This document shows, in pieces, positions 1 through 6,198 of a stretch of DNA of 6,198 nucleotides. Each line of letters opens with the position of its first letter. Position 1 is the first letter of the stretch. This stretch comes from a bacterium (GTDB taxonomy: Bacteria; Bacteroidota; Ignavibacteria; Kapaibacteriales; UBA2268), in assembly GCA_024710535.1 (NCBI GenBank), contig JANJUO010000373.1:1-6198 (forward strand), read 5' to 3'. The notes under the pieces are model-generated. The model was not told the DNA's origin, did no database searches, and was given only the letters and a program-made list of their open reading frames with translations. Both the position numbers and the translations under genes were made by a program.

Positions 1-325
1 CATACAAATTCTGTCCTTCTTTGTCTTTTTGGGTTGCATGAGCAATATTTATACAATCATAATCATAAACATAAAAATATCCTGATTTGTCTTCATAAAA
101 TCTAACCGAATCTATGGATCTTCTGATGAGCATAATTGTTTCTTGAGGATTGCTAATTGGTTTTAATAATTCACTCAAAACAGTTGAATGATTATGAACT
201 GCATATTTAGCAATTTTTTTATTCCATTCCAAAGCACTGTCATCATTTGAAACAGAATTATCCGAACAAGCATTTAGCCAAAAAATACCAAAAATTAAAA
301 CAAAATTTAATATCAATCTTTTCAT
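1..325 (-). CDS. Cache-domain lipoprotein, C-terminus cut off by the window edge
   Basis: The first 108 residues are visible; the gene runs off the left edge. Residues 1-19 form a lipoprotein signal peptide (MKR, then a hydrophobic stretch) ending in L17-N18-A19-C20, so C20 is the likely lipidated cysteine; asparagine at -2 is a loose fit to the lipobox. A polar linker follows. Residues 81-108 contain SGYFYVYDYD, then NIAHATQ, then KEGQNLY. This matches the core of single Cache (Cache_2/sCache_2) domains: GYFFVYD..G...AH......G.NL. Cache domains bind small ligands outside the cytoplasm, usually as the input part of chemoreceptors or histidine kinases. Here no transmembrane anchor other than the lipid is visible, so this may be a free-standing periplasmic or outer-membrane-attached binding protein; a downstream signalling domain cannot be excluded because the C-terminus is missing. 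The ATG at 325-323 is preceded by GAGG with a 9-base spacer. The ligand is unknown. Confidence 0.8.
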   Translation of the reverse strand, partial: MKRLILNFVLIFGIFWLNACSDNSVSNDDSALEWNKKIAKYAVHNHSTVLSELLKPISNPQETIMLIRRSIDSVRFYEDKSGYFYVYDYDCINIAHATQKDKEGQNLY

Positions 326-334
326 AAATCGAAA

Positions 335-338
335 CCTC
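335..338 (-). promoter_or_regulatory. Ribosome binding site of the Cache lipoprotein gene
   Basis: On the minus strand, GAGG lies 9 bases before the ATG at 325-323. It is the best Shine-Dalgarno match in the window and supports this start, which also places the signal peptide correctly. Confidence 0.6.
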
Positions 339-352
339 AAAAATTCAAAAAG

Positions 353-360
353 CAAATTTA
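353..360 (-). promoter_or_regulatory. Candidate -7 promoter element (TAAATTTG) for the Cache lipoprotein gene
   Basis: On the minus strand, TAAATTTG fits the Bacteroidota -7 consensus TAnnTTTG. Its position would give a short leader of about 20 bases that includes the GAGG ribosome binding site. No clear TTTG -33 box lies at the usual distance upstream; that stretch is a T-rich tract. The match is suggestive only, because such A/T words arise easily in DNA this rich in A+T. Confidence 0.35.
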
Positions 361-594
361 AGAAAATATTATTTTTAGAAAAAAAATTAATTGAATAAAT
401 CTGATTTTGATGAAAATTAAGGAAAATATTGATTACACAATCCAAATTTATATTCATATATACTTTATTCTTGATTATTTCATAAATTGTTTGTAAATTA
501 AATTTTTTTGTGAAATAATAATTAGAATTTGAATTTTAAGTTTTAACTATATTCAATTTTTAAGTATTTTTGTATGATTTTGTTTTATGTTTAT

Positions 595-624
595 TTGTGA
601 AATTGATAAAGAATAATATACAAT
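595..624 (+). promoter_or_regulatory. Candidate promoter for nuoLMN
   Basis: TTGTGA (595-600) and TACAAT (619-624) are separated by 18 bases and match the sigma-70 boxes at 4/6 and 5/6 positions. Transcription would begin near 631, giving a very short leader. An alternative is TATTTTTG at 565-572, which fits the Bacteroidota TAnnTTTG element but has no good -33 partner. In DNA this A+T-rich either could be chance. A promoter is needed somewhere here because the upstream gene is divergent. Confidence 0.25.
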
Positions 625-630
625 AATTAC

Positions 631-633
631 AGG
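631..633 (+). promoter_or_regulatory. Weak ribosome binding site of nuoL
   Basis: AGG lies 9 bases before the ATG at 643. It is a minimal Shine-Dalgarno match, but it is correctly spaced and it is the only candidate. Confidence 0.4.
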
Positions 634-642
634 TTTGTTAAA

Positions 643-2613
643 ATGTATGAACTGATTAAATTTATACCTCTTTTTCCGTTGCTTGGATTTCTGATAAACG
701 GTATATTCGGCAAAAAAATCAAAAGTGAATCTGCTATTGGCGGTATTGCATCCGCAATGGTTGGGATTTCATTTATTTTGTCATTTTTGCTGTTTTGGGA
801 TCTTCTATCAAACCCGATAGAAAAGCCGGTTATTGTTTCATTTTTCACTTGGATTGCAACTGGTCAAATAAATATTGAAATTGCATATCAAGTGGACCAG
901 TTATCTGTTCTGTTTGCTTTGATTATTACCGGTATCGGTTTTCTGATTCACATATATTCAATTGGATATATGCATGGCGACAGAAGTTTCTACAGATTTT
1001 TTTCCTATCTTAATTTATTTATTTTTATGATGCTTAATCTTGTTTTGGCAAGTAATTATCTATTGACATTTCTCGGTTGGGAAGGGGTAGGTTTGGCATC
1101 ATATTTATTGATTGGTTTTTGGTATGACCAAAAATTTGAAGGTACTAGAATAACTTGGACTGGCGATGCCGGAATGAAAGCGTTTGTAGTAAACAGAATT
1201 GGCGACTTTGGCTTTATAGTTGCAATGCTGTTGATATATGTAACTTTTAATACTTTGAATTATCAAGAAGTTGCAAATGCAGCTGCATCTCAGTACGGAA
1301 CTTTGATGAACTCAGGTATTATCACAGCAATTACATTGATGATGTTTCTTGGAACTACAGGCAAATCTGCTCAGTTGCCTTTGTCGGTATGGCTTCCGGA
1401 TGCGATGGCAGGTCCAACACCTGTTTCTGCATTGATTCATGCCGCAACGATGGTTACTGCCGGTATTTTCCTAATTGCCAGAAATTCAGTATTATTTTCA
1501 TTATCCGAAACATCAATGTTGACTGTAGCTATTGTCGGTGCAGTTACTGCAATCCTTGCGGCTTCGGTTGGTTTGGTACAGAATGACATTAAGAAAGTTC
1601 TTGCCTACTCAACAGTTTCACAGCTTGGATTTATGTTTGTTGCTCTCGGTGTTGGTGCATTTTATATTGGTGTATTCCACGTAATGACTCACGCATTTTT
1701 CAAAGGATTGTTGTTCCTTGCTGCAGGTTCGGTTATTCACGGTATGCATCACGAACAAAATATTAAGAAAATGGGCGGCTTGAAGCATTATATGCCAACA
1801 ACTTATAAGACATTTTTTGTTGGTACATTAGCAATTGCCGGTATCCCATTTTTCAGCGGATTTTTCTCGAAAGATGAAATTTTATGGTATGCGTTTTCCT
1901 CTCCACACGGTGGAATTTTGTTATGGTTAACATTGGCAGTTTCAGCAATGTTTACAGCATTCTATATGTTTAGATTACTTTATTTGACATTTGATGGCAA
2001 AGAAAGATTCGACCATCATCACGTTCATCCACATGAATCACCAAAAACAATGACATTTGCTTTGGTTGTCTTAGCAATATTATCAGCATTGGGTGGTTTT
2101 GTGAATATTCCTCATGCTTTAACACCATGGGTACATTCCAATCCGCCATTTATGGAATTTTTGAGTCCTGTTTTTGCTCAGGCAAATTTCATATTAGGCG
2201 AACATAGTCATGAAATCAAACCGGAAATGTATATTCTTATGCTTCTTGCCACTGCAGTAGCAATTTCAATGATGTTTTTAGCAAAGAAATGGTATTTGGA
2301 CCCAAGTTGGAAAAAACCTCGTCAATTGGCAAAAGAGCACGGATTCTCATATCGTTTGCTTTTGAATAAATACAAACTTGACGAATTTTACTTCTTTACA
2401 ATTATTGACCCAATCATTGCTTTATCAAGAAGTGGTTTATGGAAATTCTTTGATATTGGAATTATTGACGGAATTATCAACGGTTCGGCAAAAGCAACTA
2501 GTGTTGTTGCTGAGAACTTAAGAAAAATGCAGACAGGTATTGTGCAAAATTATGCATTGATAATGATGGTGGGAATTATCGCAGTGATTTCCATAATGAT
2601 TTTTGGCTTTTAA
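643..2613 (+). CDS. nuoL: NADH-quinone oxidoreductase subunit L (NuoL), complex I membrane arm
   Basis: NuoL is the distal antiporter-like proton-translocating subunit of complex I in the cytoplasmic membrane. The 656 residues compare with about 613 in E. coli. Key residues are present: E147 in GWEGVGLASYLLIGFWY (E. coli E144), D188 in VNRIGDFGF (near E. coli D178), K241 in GKSAQLPLSVWLPDA (K229), H266 (H254), H346 and H350 in HVMTHAFFKG (H334, H338), K354 (K342), and K410-D411 in FFSKDEIL (K399-D400). A histidine-rich loop with HPHESP occurs at about 457-466. After about residue 529 come a further membrane segment, the region corresponding to the long lateral helix (about 555-626), and the terminal QTGIVQNYA segment (630 on). 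This C-terminal arm separates true NuoL from shorter Mrp/DabB-type relatives. It is the first gene of the nuoLMN unit, with nuoM starting 40 bases on. No frameshift or missing residue was seen. Confidence 0.97.
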   Translation: MYELIKFIPLFPLLGFLINGIFGKKIKSESAIGGIASAMVGISFILSFLLFWDLLSNPIEKPVIVSFFTWIATGQINIEIAYQVDQLSVLFALIITGIGFLIHIYSIGYMHGDRSFYRFFSYLNLFIFMMLNLVLASNYLLTFLGWEGVGLASYLLIGFWYDQKFEGTRITWTGDAGMKAFVVNRIGDFGFIVAMLLIYVTFNTLNYQEVANAAASQYGTLMNSGIITAITLMMFLGTTGKSAQLPLSVWLPDAMAGPTPVSALIHAATMVTAGIFLIARNSVLFSLSETSMLTVAIVGAVTAILAASVGLVQNDIKKVLAYSTVSQLGFMFVALGVGAFYIGVFHVMTHAFFKGLLFLAAGSVIHGMHHEQNIKKMGGLKHYMPTTYKTFFVGTLAIAGIPFFSGFFSKDEILWYAFSSPHGGILLWLTLAVSAMFTAFYMFRLLYLTFDGKERFDHHHVHPHESPKTMTFALVVLAILSALGGFVNIPHALTPWVHSNPPFMEFLSPVFAQANFILGEHSHEIKPEMYILMLLATAVAISMMFLAKKWYLDPSWKKPRQLAKEHGFSYRLLLNKYKLDEFYFFTIIDPIIALSRSGLWKFFDIGIIDGIINGSAKATSVVAENLRKMQTGIVQNYALIMMVGIIAVISIMIFGF

Positions 2614-2653
2614 TTAATTTGAAATATTTTGTAAGTTCAGTGATAAATTTGAT

Positions 2654-4249
2654 ATGACAGCTTTATTTATAACGTTATTTTTGCCGCTTGTCGGTTCGTT
2701 ATTGCTACTGTTTTTCAAGAAAGAAAATACTAAAGCAATAAAAAATACAGCACTTGGAATATCGATAGCAACTTTTGTTGTGTCGCTCTTCTTGTTTTTC
2801 GGATTTGATAGCAATAATCCGGGATTCCAATATGTGTTTGAAGCAAAATGGATTACCGCATTCGATGCGGGATTCAGAATTGGTATTGACGGGATGTCGA
2901 TGCTTTTGGTGATGCTGACCACGTTCATCACTCCAATTGCAATTTTTGCATCATTTAATTCAATTACCAAAAGAGAAAAAGAGTATTATATTATGGTAAT
3001 GTTGCTCCAATTTGCTATGACCGGTGTGTTTATGGCATTGGATCTGTTCTTATTCTACATTTTCTGGGAAATTATTCTTATACCGATGTATTTTATTATT
3101 GGTATTTGGGGTGGAAAAGACAGATTGTATGCAACTGTAAAGTTTTTCCTTTTCACTGTTGTTGGCTCCTTGTTTATGCTTGTGGCAATTGTTTGGCTTG
3201 GTATGTATGCCGGTGAAACTTTGCTAAAACTGCCAAGTGGCTTCACAACTAATTATTTATTGATAAAAGAAGTAGCACAAAACATACCTGTTGATATTCA
3301 GGAATGGTTGTTTTTGGCATTTGCATTATCATTTTTGATAAAAGTTCCATTATTCCCACTTCATACTTGGCTACCTGATGCACACACGGAAGCTCCAACT
3401 CCCGGCTCAGTGATTTTGGCAGGTGTGCTTTTGAAAATGGGTACTTATGGCTTGATTAGATTCAATTTGGAATTATTCCCACAAGCATCATTTGAATATG
3501 CATCTTTGATTTCGGTGCTTGCAGTTGTGGGTATAATTTACGGTGCTTTGGTGGCAATGGTTCAAACAGACATCAAACGCCTTGTTGCTTATTCGTCGGT
3601 TTCCCATCTTGGTTTCGTTGTTTTGGGTATATTCTCAATGACTGCCGAAGGCATTCAAGGTGCAATTATCCAAATGGTAAATCACGGTTTGTCAACAGGT
3701 ATGCTCTTCCTTTGCGTTGGCTTTTTATATGAAAGACGCCATACAAGAGATATTGCAGAATATGGCGGAATTGCAAGAGTGATGCCTGTGTTTACAGTAT
3801 TTTTTGCTATTGCAATGTTTGCTTCGGTAGGATTGCCAGGCTTGAATGGCTTTGTTGGCGAATTTTTGACTTTGGTTGGAGCATTCAAATCACCTTTCTT
3901 GAATTCACATTGGTACTCCATTGTTGCAGCATCGGGTGTGATATTTGCAGCAGTATATTTGCTTTGGATGTTTCAAAGAGTTATGTATGGCACAAATGAT
4001 AATCCAAAAAACCACAATTTGACAGATATGACAAAATCAGAATGGGCTATGCTTGTTCCGATGGTAATCTTCATTGTTTGGATTGGTGTTTATCCAAAAT
4101 CATTTTTGAATATTTCAGAAAATTCAAGTAGAGCACTTGTTAACAAATTGGAAATGATTAAATTTGGAAAACCAACTTACCAACTACCGGAAATGAAACA
4201 AAAAACAATGGAAAATATTCCAAATTCACAAAATAACATTAAGAAATAA
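2654..4249 (+). CDS. nuoM: NADH-quinone oxidoreductase subunit M (NuoM), complex I membrane arm
   Basis: NuoM is the middle antiporter-like proton-translocating subunit, sitting between NuoL and NuoN in the membrane arm. The 531 residues compare with about 509 in E. coli. Conserved charged residues are E139 in FYIFWEIILIPMYF (E. coli E144), K230 in KVPLFPLHTWLPDAHTEAPT (K234), K261 in LLKMGTYGL (K265), H344 in VNHGLSTGMLF (H348) and E403 in GFVGEFLTLVGAF (E407). The QTDIKRLVAYSSVSHLGF segment at 304-321 is typical of the family. The C-terminus after YPKSFL (about 480-485) carries a polar, lysine- and asparagine-rich tail ending in NNIKK. The ATG at 2654 gives a normal hydrophobic N-terminus (TALFITLFLPLVGSLLLL), but no Shine-Dalgarno sequence is visible before it, so translation may depend on coupling with nuoL or on a leader lacking structure. 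Only one M-type subunit is present, so this is not a duplicated-M arrangement within this window. Confidence 0.97.
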   Translation: MTALFITLFLPLVGSLLLLFFKKENTKAIKNTALGISIATFVVSLFLFFGFDSNNPGFQYVFEAKWITAFDAGFRIGIDGMSMLLVMLTTFITPIAIFASFNSITKREKEYYIMVMLLQFAMTGVFMALDLFLFYIFWEIILIPMYFIIGIWGGKDRLYATVKFFLFTVVGSLFMLVAIVWLGMYAGETLLKLPSGFTTNYLLIKEVAQNIPVDIQEWLFLAFALSFLIKVPLFPLHTWLPDAHTEAPTPGSVILAGVLLKMGTYGLIRFNLELFPQASFEYASLISVLAVVGIIYGALVAMVQTDIKRLVAYSSVSHLGFVVLGIFSMTAEGIQGAIIQMVNHGLSTGMLFLCVGFLYERRHTRDIAEYGGIARVMPVFTVFFAIAMFASVGLPGLNGFVGEFLTLVGAFKSPFLNSHWYSIVAASGVIFAAVYLLWMFQRVMYGTNDNPKNHNLTDMTKSEWAMLVPMVIFIVWIGVYPKSFLNISENSSRALVNKLEMIKFGKPTYQLPEMKQKTMENIPNSQNNIKK

Positions 4250-4250
4250 A

Positions 4251-4262
4251 AAGGTAAGAGAG
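4251..4262 (+). promoter_or_regulatory. Ribosome binding region of nuoN, with two possible starts
   Basis: AAGGTAAGAGAG follows the nuoM stop codon directly. AAGG sits 10 bases from the ATG at 4265, and GAGAG sits 5 bases from the second ATG at 4268. Two adjacent ATG codons are therefore both reachable, and the true start could be either; the protein would differ by one methionine. Confidence 0.45.
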
Positions 4263-4264
4263 TT

Positions 4265-5761
4265 ATGATGCAAGAATTAATATATGCTTTACCGTTAACA
4301 TTGATTTTTATTCTGTCAATTGCGGTGATTATGGTTGATGCTTTTACCGGGAAAAACAAGACTGTTGCTTATTATTTTTCGATTGCCGGTTTGCTTGGTG
4401 TTATTATTGCGGCAATTTATACGATGACGCTTCCTTCGGCAGATTTGGCAAAAATGGCTTATGAAGGAACTATATCAAAGGGAATGCTTACTTACGGTGG
4501 ATATGCCGCATTTTTTGATATACTTTTTGCTGTTGCCGGTATTTTGACAATTGTTGCCGCAAAACCATATTTGACTCGTGAATATGGCGAATACAAAGAA
4601 TTTTATTCCTTGATAATATTTGCAATTAGTGGAATGATGACTATTGCTCATGCTTCGAATATGGTAACCATATTTATTGGCATTGAAATTATGTCGATTA
4701 CATTCTATGTACTTGCAGGATTTATCCGTACAAGAATAACTTCTGTTGAAGCGGCTTTGAAGTATTTTCTTTTGGGCTCATTTGCATCCGGATTTTTGCT
4801 GTATGGAATGGCAATGGTTTATGGAGCAACAGGCACTTTGCAATTACAAGAAATTTCTGCTAAAATTGCTACCGGTGAAATTGTAAATATTTATCTACAA
4901 ATTGGCTTAGCTTTGTTGATTATCGGTTTGTCTTTCAAAGTGGCAGCATTTCCGTTTCATCAATGGGCGCCAGATGTTTATACCGGCTCTCCAACAGTTG
5001 TTACAGGATTTATGAGTACAGCCGGAAAAGCCGCCGCTCTTGTTGCATTTATTGTTATAGCAAAATCACTTTTGCCAACTAATTTCGGTGCAACTTTAAT
5101 TAATGATAAATTAATTGTAGTGAAAGAGTTCACCGAAAATGCAACGATGATTATCGCATTGATCTCTGCGGCAACAATGCTTATTGGTAATATTACTGCA
5201 ATTGCACAGAAAAATGTGAAAAGAATGCTTGCTTATTCTTCAGTTGCTCATGCCGGTTATTTAATGATGGGTATCGTTGCGAATAATGAAAATGGCTTTG
5301 CAGGTATTGTTTTCTATTCAACTGCTTATATGCTTATGCAAATTGGTGCATTTGTGGTGGTTGGAGTTTTAGAAAGAGATGATACAAAATTCCAACAAAT
5401 ATCAGATTATTCTGGATTGAGAAAATCGCATCCTTACTTGGCGGCAGTGATGGCATTATTTATGTTCTCGCTTGCCGGCATTCCTCCAATGGCTGGATTT
5501 CCAGGTAAATATTTGTTATTTACTGCCACAATTCAATCTGGTTATACTTGGTTGACTATAGTTGCAGTAGTGTCTTCAATAATATCAATGTGGTTCTACA
5601 TTGGTTTGGTATTGAATATGTATTTCAAAGAAAAAGAAGGCGATGCATTGGTTGCTGACGTAAAATCATCACATTTTACAATTGCAGTGTCTGTGATTGG
5701 AGTAATTATTCTTGGAATTTTGCCATCATTTTTGATTGATTTGGCAAAGAATTTCTTTTAA
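4265..5761 (+). CDS. nuoN: NADH-quinone oxidoreductase subunit N (NuoN), complex I membrane arm
   Basis: NuoN is the proximal antiporter-like proton-translocating subunit of the complex I membrane arm, normally lying nearest NuoK and NuoJ. The 498 residues compare with about 485 in E. coli. Key residues are E141 in FIGIEIMSITFYVLAGF (E. coli E133), K225 in FKVAAFPFHQWAPDVYTGSP (K217), K255 in TAGKAAA (K247) and K415 in GFPGKYLLF (K395 position). QKNVKRMLAYSSVAHAGYL at 315-333 aligns with the equivalent segments of NuoL (312-331) and NuoM (303-321), showing the shared ancestry of all three. The gene begins 15 bases after nuoM and ends just before a strong terminator, so it closes the operon. 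The stop-codon region is duplicated in frame (NFF-stop-IS-NFF-stop), which does not change the product. No damage was seen in the frame. Confidence 0.97.
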   Translation: MMQELIYALPLTLIFILSIAVIMVDAFTGKNKTVAYYFSIAGLLGVIIAAIYTMTLPSADLAKMAYEGTISKGMLTYGGYAAFFDILFAVAGILTIVAAKPYLTREYGEYKEFYSLIIFAISGMMTIAHASNMVTIFIGIEIMSITFYVLAGFIRTRITSVEAALKYFLLGSFASGFLLYGMAMVYGATGTLQLQEISAKIATGEIVNIYLQIGLALLIIGLSFKVAAFPFHQWAPDVYTGSPTVVTGFMSTAGKAAALVAFIVIAKSLLPTNFGATLINDKLIVVKEFTENATMIIALISAATMLIGNITAIAQKNVKRMLAYSSVAHAGYLMMGIVANNENGFAGIVFYSTAYMLMQIGAFVVVGVLERDDTKFQQISDYSGLRKSHPYLAAVMALFMFSLAGIPPMAGFPGKYLLFTATIQSGYTWLTIVAVVSSIISMWFYIGLVLNMYFKEKEGDALVADVKSSHFTIAVSVIGVIILGILPSFLIDLAKNFF

Positions 5762-5781
5762 ATAAGTAATTTCTTTTAAAT
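5750..5781 (+). repeat. 14-bp direct repeat spanning the nuoN stop codon
   Basis: AATTTCTTTTAAAT occurs at 5750-5763 and again at 5768-5781, an 18-base period. Because 18 is a multiple of three, the second copy repeats the Asn-Phe-Phe-stop ending in the same frame. It looks like a small tandem duplication with drift in the last four bases of each unit. Confidence 0.75.
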
Positions 5782-5786
5782 GATTT

Positions 5787-5821
5787 AATATCCGATAACA
5801 AAATTATCGGATATTTTTTTT
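5787..5821 (+). terminator. Intrinsic terminator of the nuoLMN operon
   Basis: AATATCCGATAA (5787-5798) and TTATCGGATATT (5804-5815) form a perfect 12-bp stem around a 5-base CAAAA loop. Eight T residues at 5814-5821 follow on the plus strand. On the minus strand no T run follows, so it should act only on transcripts leaving nuoN. It starts 25 bases after the stop codon. Confidence 0.9.
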
Positions 5822-5865
5822 GGGAATAATCAAAAAAAGTGCATTTTTTTATGTGATTATTTTCA
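5821..5865. repeat. Second, imperfect inverted repeat just after the terminator
   Basis: AATAATCA (5825-5832) pairs perfectly with TGATTATT (5854-5861). The stem extends outward through two G-T pairs to G5822-C5864 and T5821-A5865, and inward through an A6/T6 tract (5833-5838 with 5845-5850) after a 3-base ATG bulge. The 3' arm is not followed by a T run, so it is not a standard terminator. It could be a backup structure, an operator for the next gene, or chance in A+T-rich DNA. Confidence 0.45.
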
Positions 5866-5915
5866 CTTTCATCTGTCATTACATATAGGGGTTTTGCAAT
5901 TTTGAAAAAAGTTTT

Positions 5916-6198
5916 ATGAAAAAAGTTATTTTACTAATAATTTTATTATCTGTTAAGTTGATGTTCGCAGAAATAAATATCTCTTATCCTCAAAATAATC
6001 AGCATATTTGCTATAATAATGCCATAAATATTGTTTGGAACAATTCCATTCAAGCAGAAAATTACTCGATTAGTGTGAAAATTGAAGATGGAATTTATGA
6101 ATCAATTCAATCCAATGCACATATTAAAAATAATATTTTTGAATGGATTATTGATGATGAAAGATTTTTTGATAAATTATTAACTTTGAAAATCAGTG
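5916..6198 (+). CDS. Secreted protein with an N-terminal Ig-like/beta-sandwich region, C-terminus cut off by the window edge
   Basis: The first 94 residues are visible. Residues 1-18 (MKK, then a leucine/isoleucine-rich core ending in MFA) form a signal peptide with likely cleavage after A18, so the protein should be exported. The mature part begins EINISYPQNN and continues with alternating hydrophobic residues, an INIVWNN motif (about 37-43), NYSISVKIEDG (about 49-59) and NIFEWIIDD (about 73-81). This spacing (an early proline, then I.W, then Y.I.V, then F.W.I) recalls the Kre9/KNH-type Ig-like domains found in secreted proteins of the Bacteroidota/Ignavibacteriota group; that assignment is tentative. 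No function can be given. The ATG at 5916 has no clear Shine-Dalgarno sequence; the in-frame upstream TTG option is closed by a stop, and this start gives the proper signal peptide. It lies 94 bases past the nuoN terminator, so it is probably transcribed separately. Confidence 0.75.
   Translation, partial: MKKVILLIILLSVKLMFAEINISYPQNNQHICYNNAINIVWNNSIQAENYSISVKIEDGIYESIQSNAHIKNNIFEWIIDDERFFDKLLTLKIS

Larger units (their letters stand above)
326..642. other. Very A+T-rich divergent intergenic region
   Basis: About 317 bases separate the divergent Cache lipoprotein gene and nuoL. By hand count 50 bases are G or C (about 16%). No RNA gene, terminator or long inverted repeat was seen. The only in-frame stretch of note, a 28-codon ATG frame at 410-496, lacks a ribosome binding site and has chance-like composition. 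The region must hold the promoters for both flanking transcription units. Confidence 0.7.

Noticed and set aside
362..430. Repeated GAAAATATT words at 362-370 and 422-430
   Set aside because: There are only two short copies of almost pure A/T sequence, expected by chance in a region with about 16% G+C.
410..496. A 28-codon plus-strand reading frame starting with ATG in the intergenic region upstream of nuoL
   Set aside because: It has no ribosome binding site, its composition is what such A+T-rich DNA gives by chance, and it has no recognisable features beyond I/Y-rich content.
1389..1586. A 65-codon plus-strand frame inside nuoL
   Set aside because: It lies wholly within the intact and strongly conserved NuoL frame, and its cysteine-rich translation is an artefact of the shifted frame.
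2614..2970. Minus-strand frame of 118 codons opposite the start of nuoM
   Set aside because: It lies opposite the well-supported nuoM coding sequence, with no ribosome binding site or family resemblance. The other minus-strand frames at 627-848, 3055-3246, 3682-3921 and 4177-4359 fail for the same reason.
643..5761. The three genes as an Mrp-type antiporter, a DabAB-type bicarbonate system or a membrane-bound hydrogenase module rather than complex I
   Set aside because: NuoL has the full C-terminal lateral-helix arm, each protein matches its own Nuo subunit in motifs and length, and no DabA, Mrp small subunits or hydrogenase genes are present.
2654..5761. A duplicated-NuoM type of complex I with an extra pumping subunit
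   Set aside because: Only one M-type gene is present; the gene after it is clearly NuoN by its FHQWAPDVYTGSP and GFPGKYLLF motifs.
1..6198. CRISPR arrays, tRNA or rRNA genes, insertion sequences, phage attachment sites
   Set aside because: No spaced direct repeats, cloverleaf-like segments, transposase motifs or terminal inverted repeats were seen on either strand.

Overview
This window carries a compact three-gene operon for the membrane arm of respiratory complex I (nuoL, nuoM, nuoN). It is flanked by two genes cut by the window edges: a divergent lipoprotein with a Cache-type sensory domain on the left, and a secreted beta-rich protein on the right. The DNA is A+T-rich, and by hand count 267 of the 317 intergenic bases upstream of nuoL are A or T. 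Shine-Dalgarno sequences are weak or absent at several genes, and a TAnnTTTG-like promoter element precedes the lipoprotein gene. The right-hand protein resembles the secreted Ig-like proteins common in the Bacteroidota/Ignavibacteriota/Kapabacteria branch. Taken together this suggests a low-GC member of the Bacteroidota-Chlorobiota group. That placement is inference and cannot be settled from this window.

Layout: 1-325 (minus strand) is the N-terminal 108 residues of a Cache-domain lipoprotein. 326-642 is a very A+T-rich divergent intergenic region with candidate promoters for both sides and no convincing gene. 643-2613, 2654-4249 and 4265-5761 are nuoL, nuoM and nuoN, all plus strand, with gaps of 40 and 15 bases, consistent with one transcript. 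5787-5821 is a strong intrinsic terminator, followed directly by a second imperfect inverted repeat at 5821-5865. 5916-6198 (plus strand) is the start of a gene for a signal-peptide-bearing protein.

NuoL, NuoM and NuoN are the three antiporter-like subunits that move protons when the peripheral arm of complex I passes electrons from NADH (or another donor) to quinone. All three are full length here and keep the charged residues known to be needed for proton transfer: a TM5 glutamate, a TM7 lysine, and lysine or glutamate at the TM12 position. They look like working genes. The less ordinary point is that they form a free-standing unit. No nuoK or nuoJ lies upstream, and a terminator follows nuoN, so the remaining subunits must be encoded elsewhere if the complex is complete.

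I found no convincing undescribed biological system. The observations worth a second look are the detached nuoLMN unit, the free-standing Cache lipoprotein next to it, and small-scale structure around the nuoN stop codon: an in-frame duplicated stop region and two consecutive hairpins.
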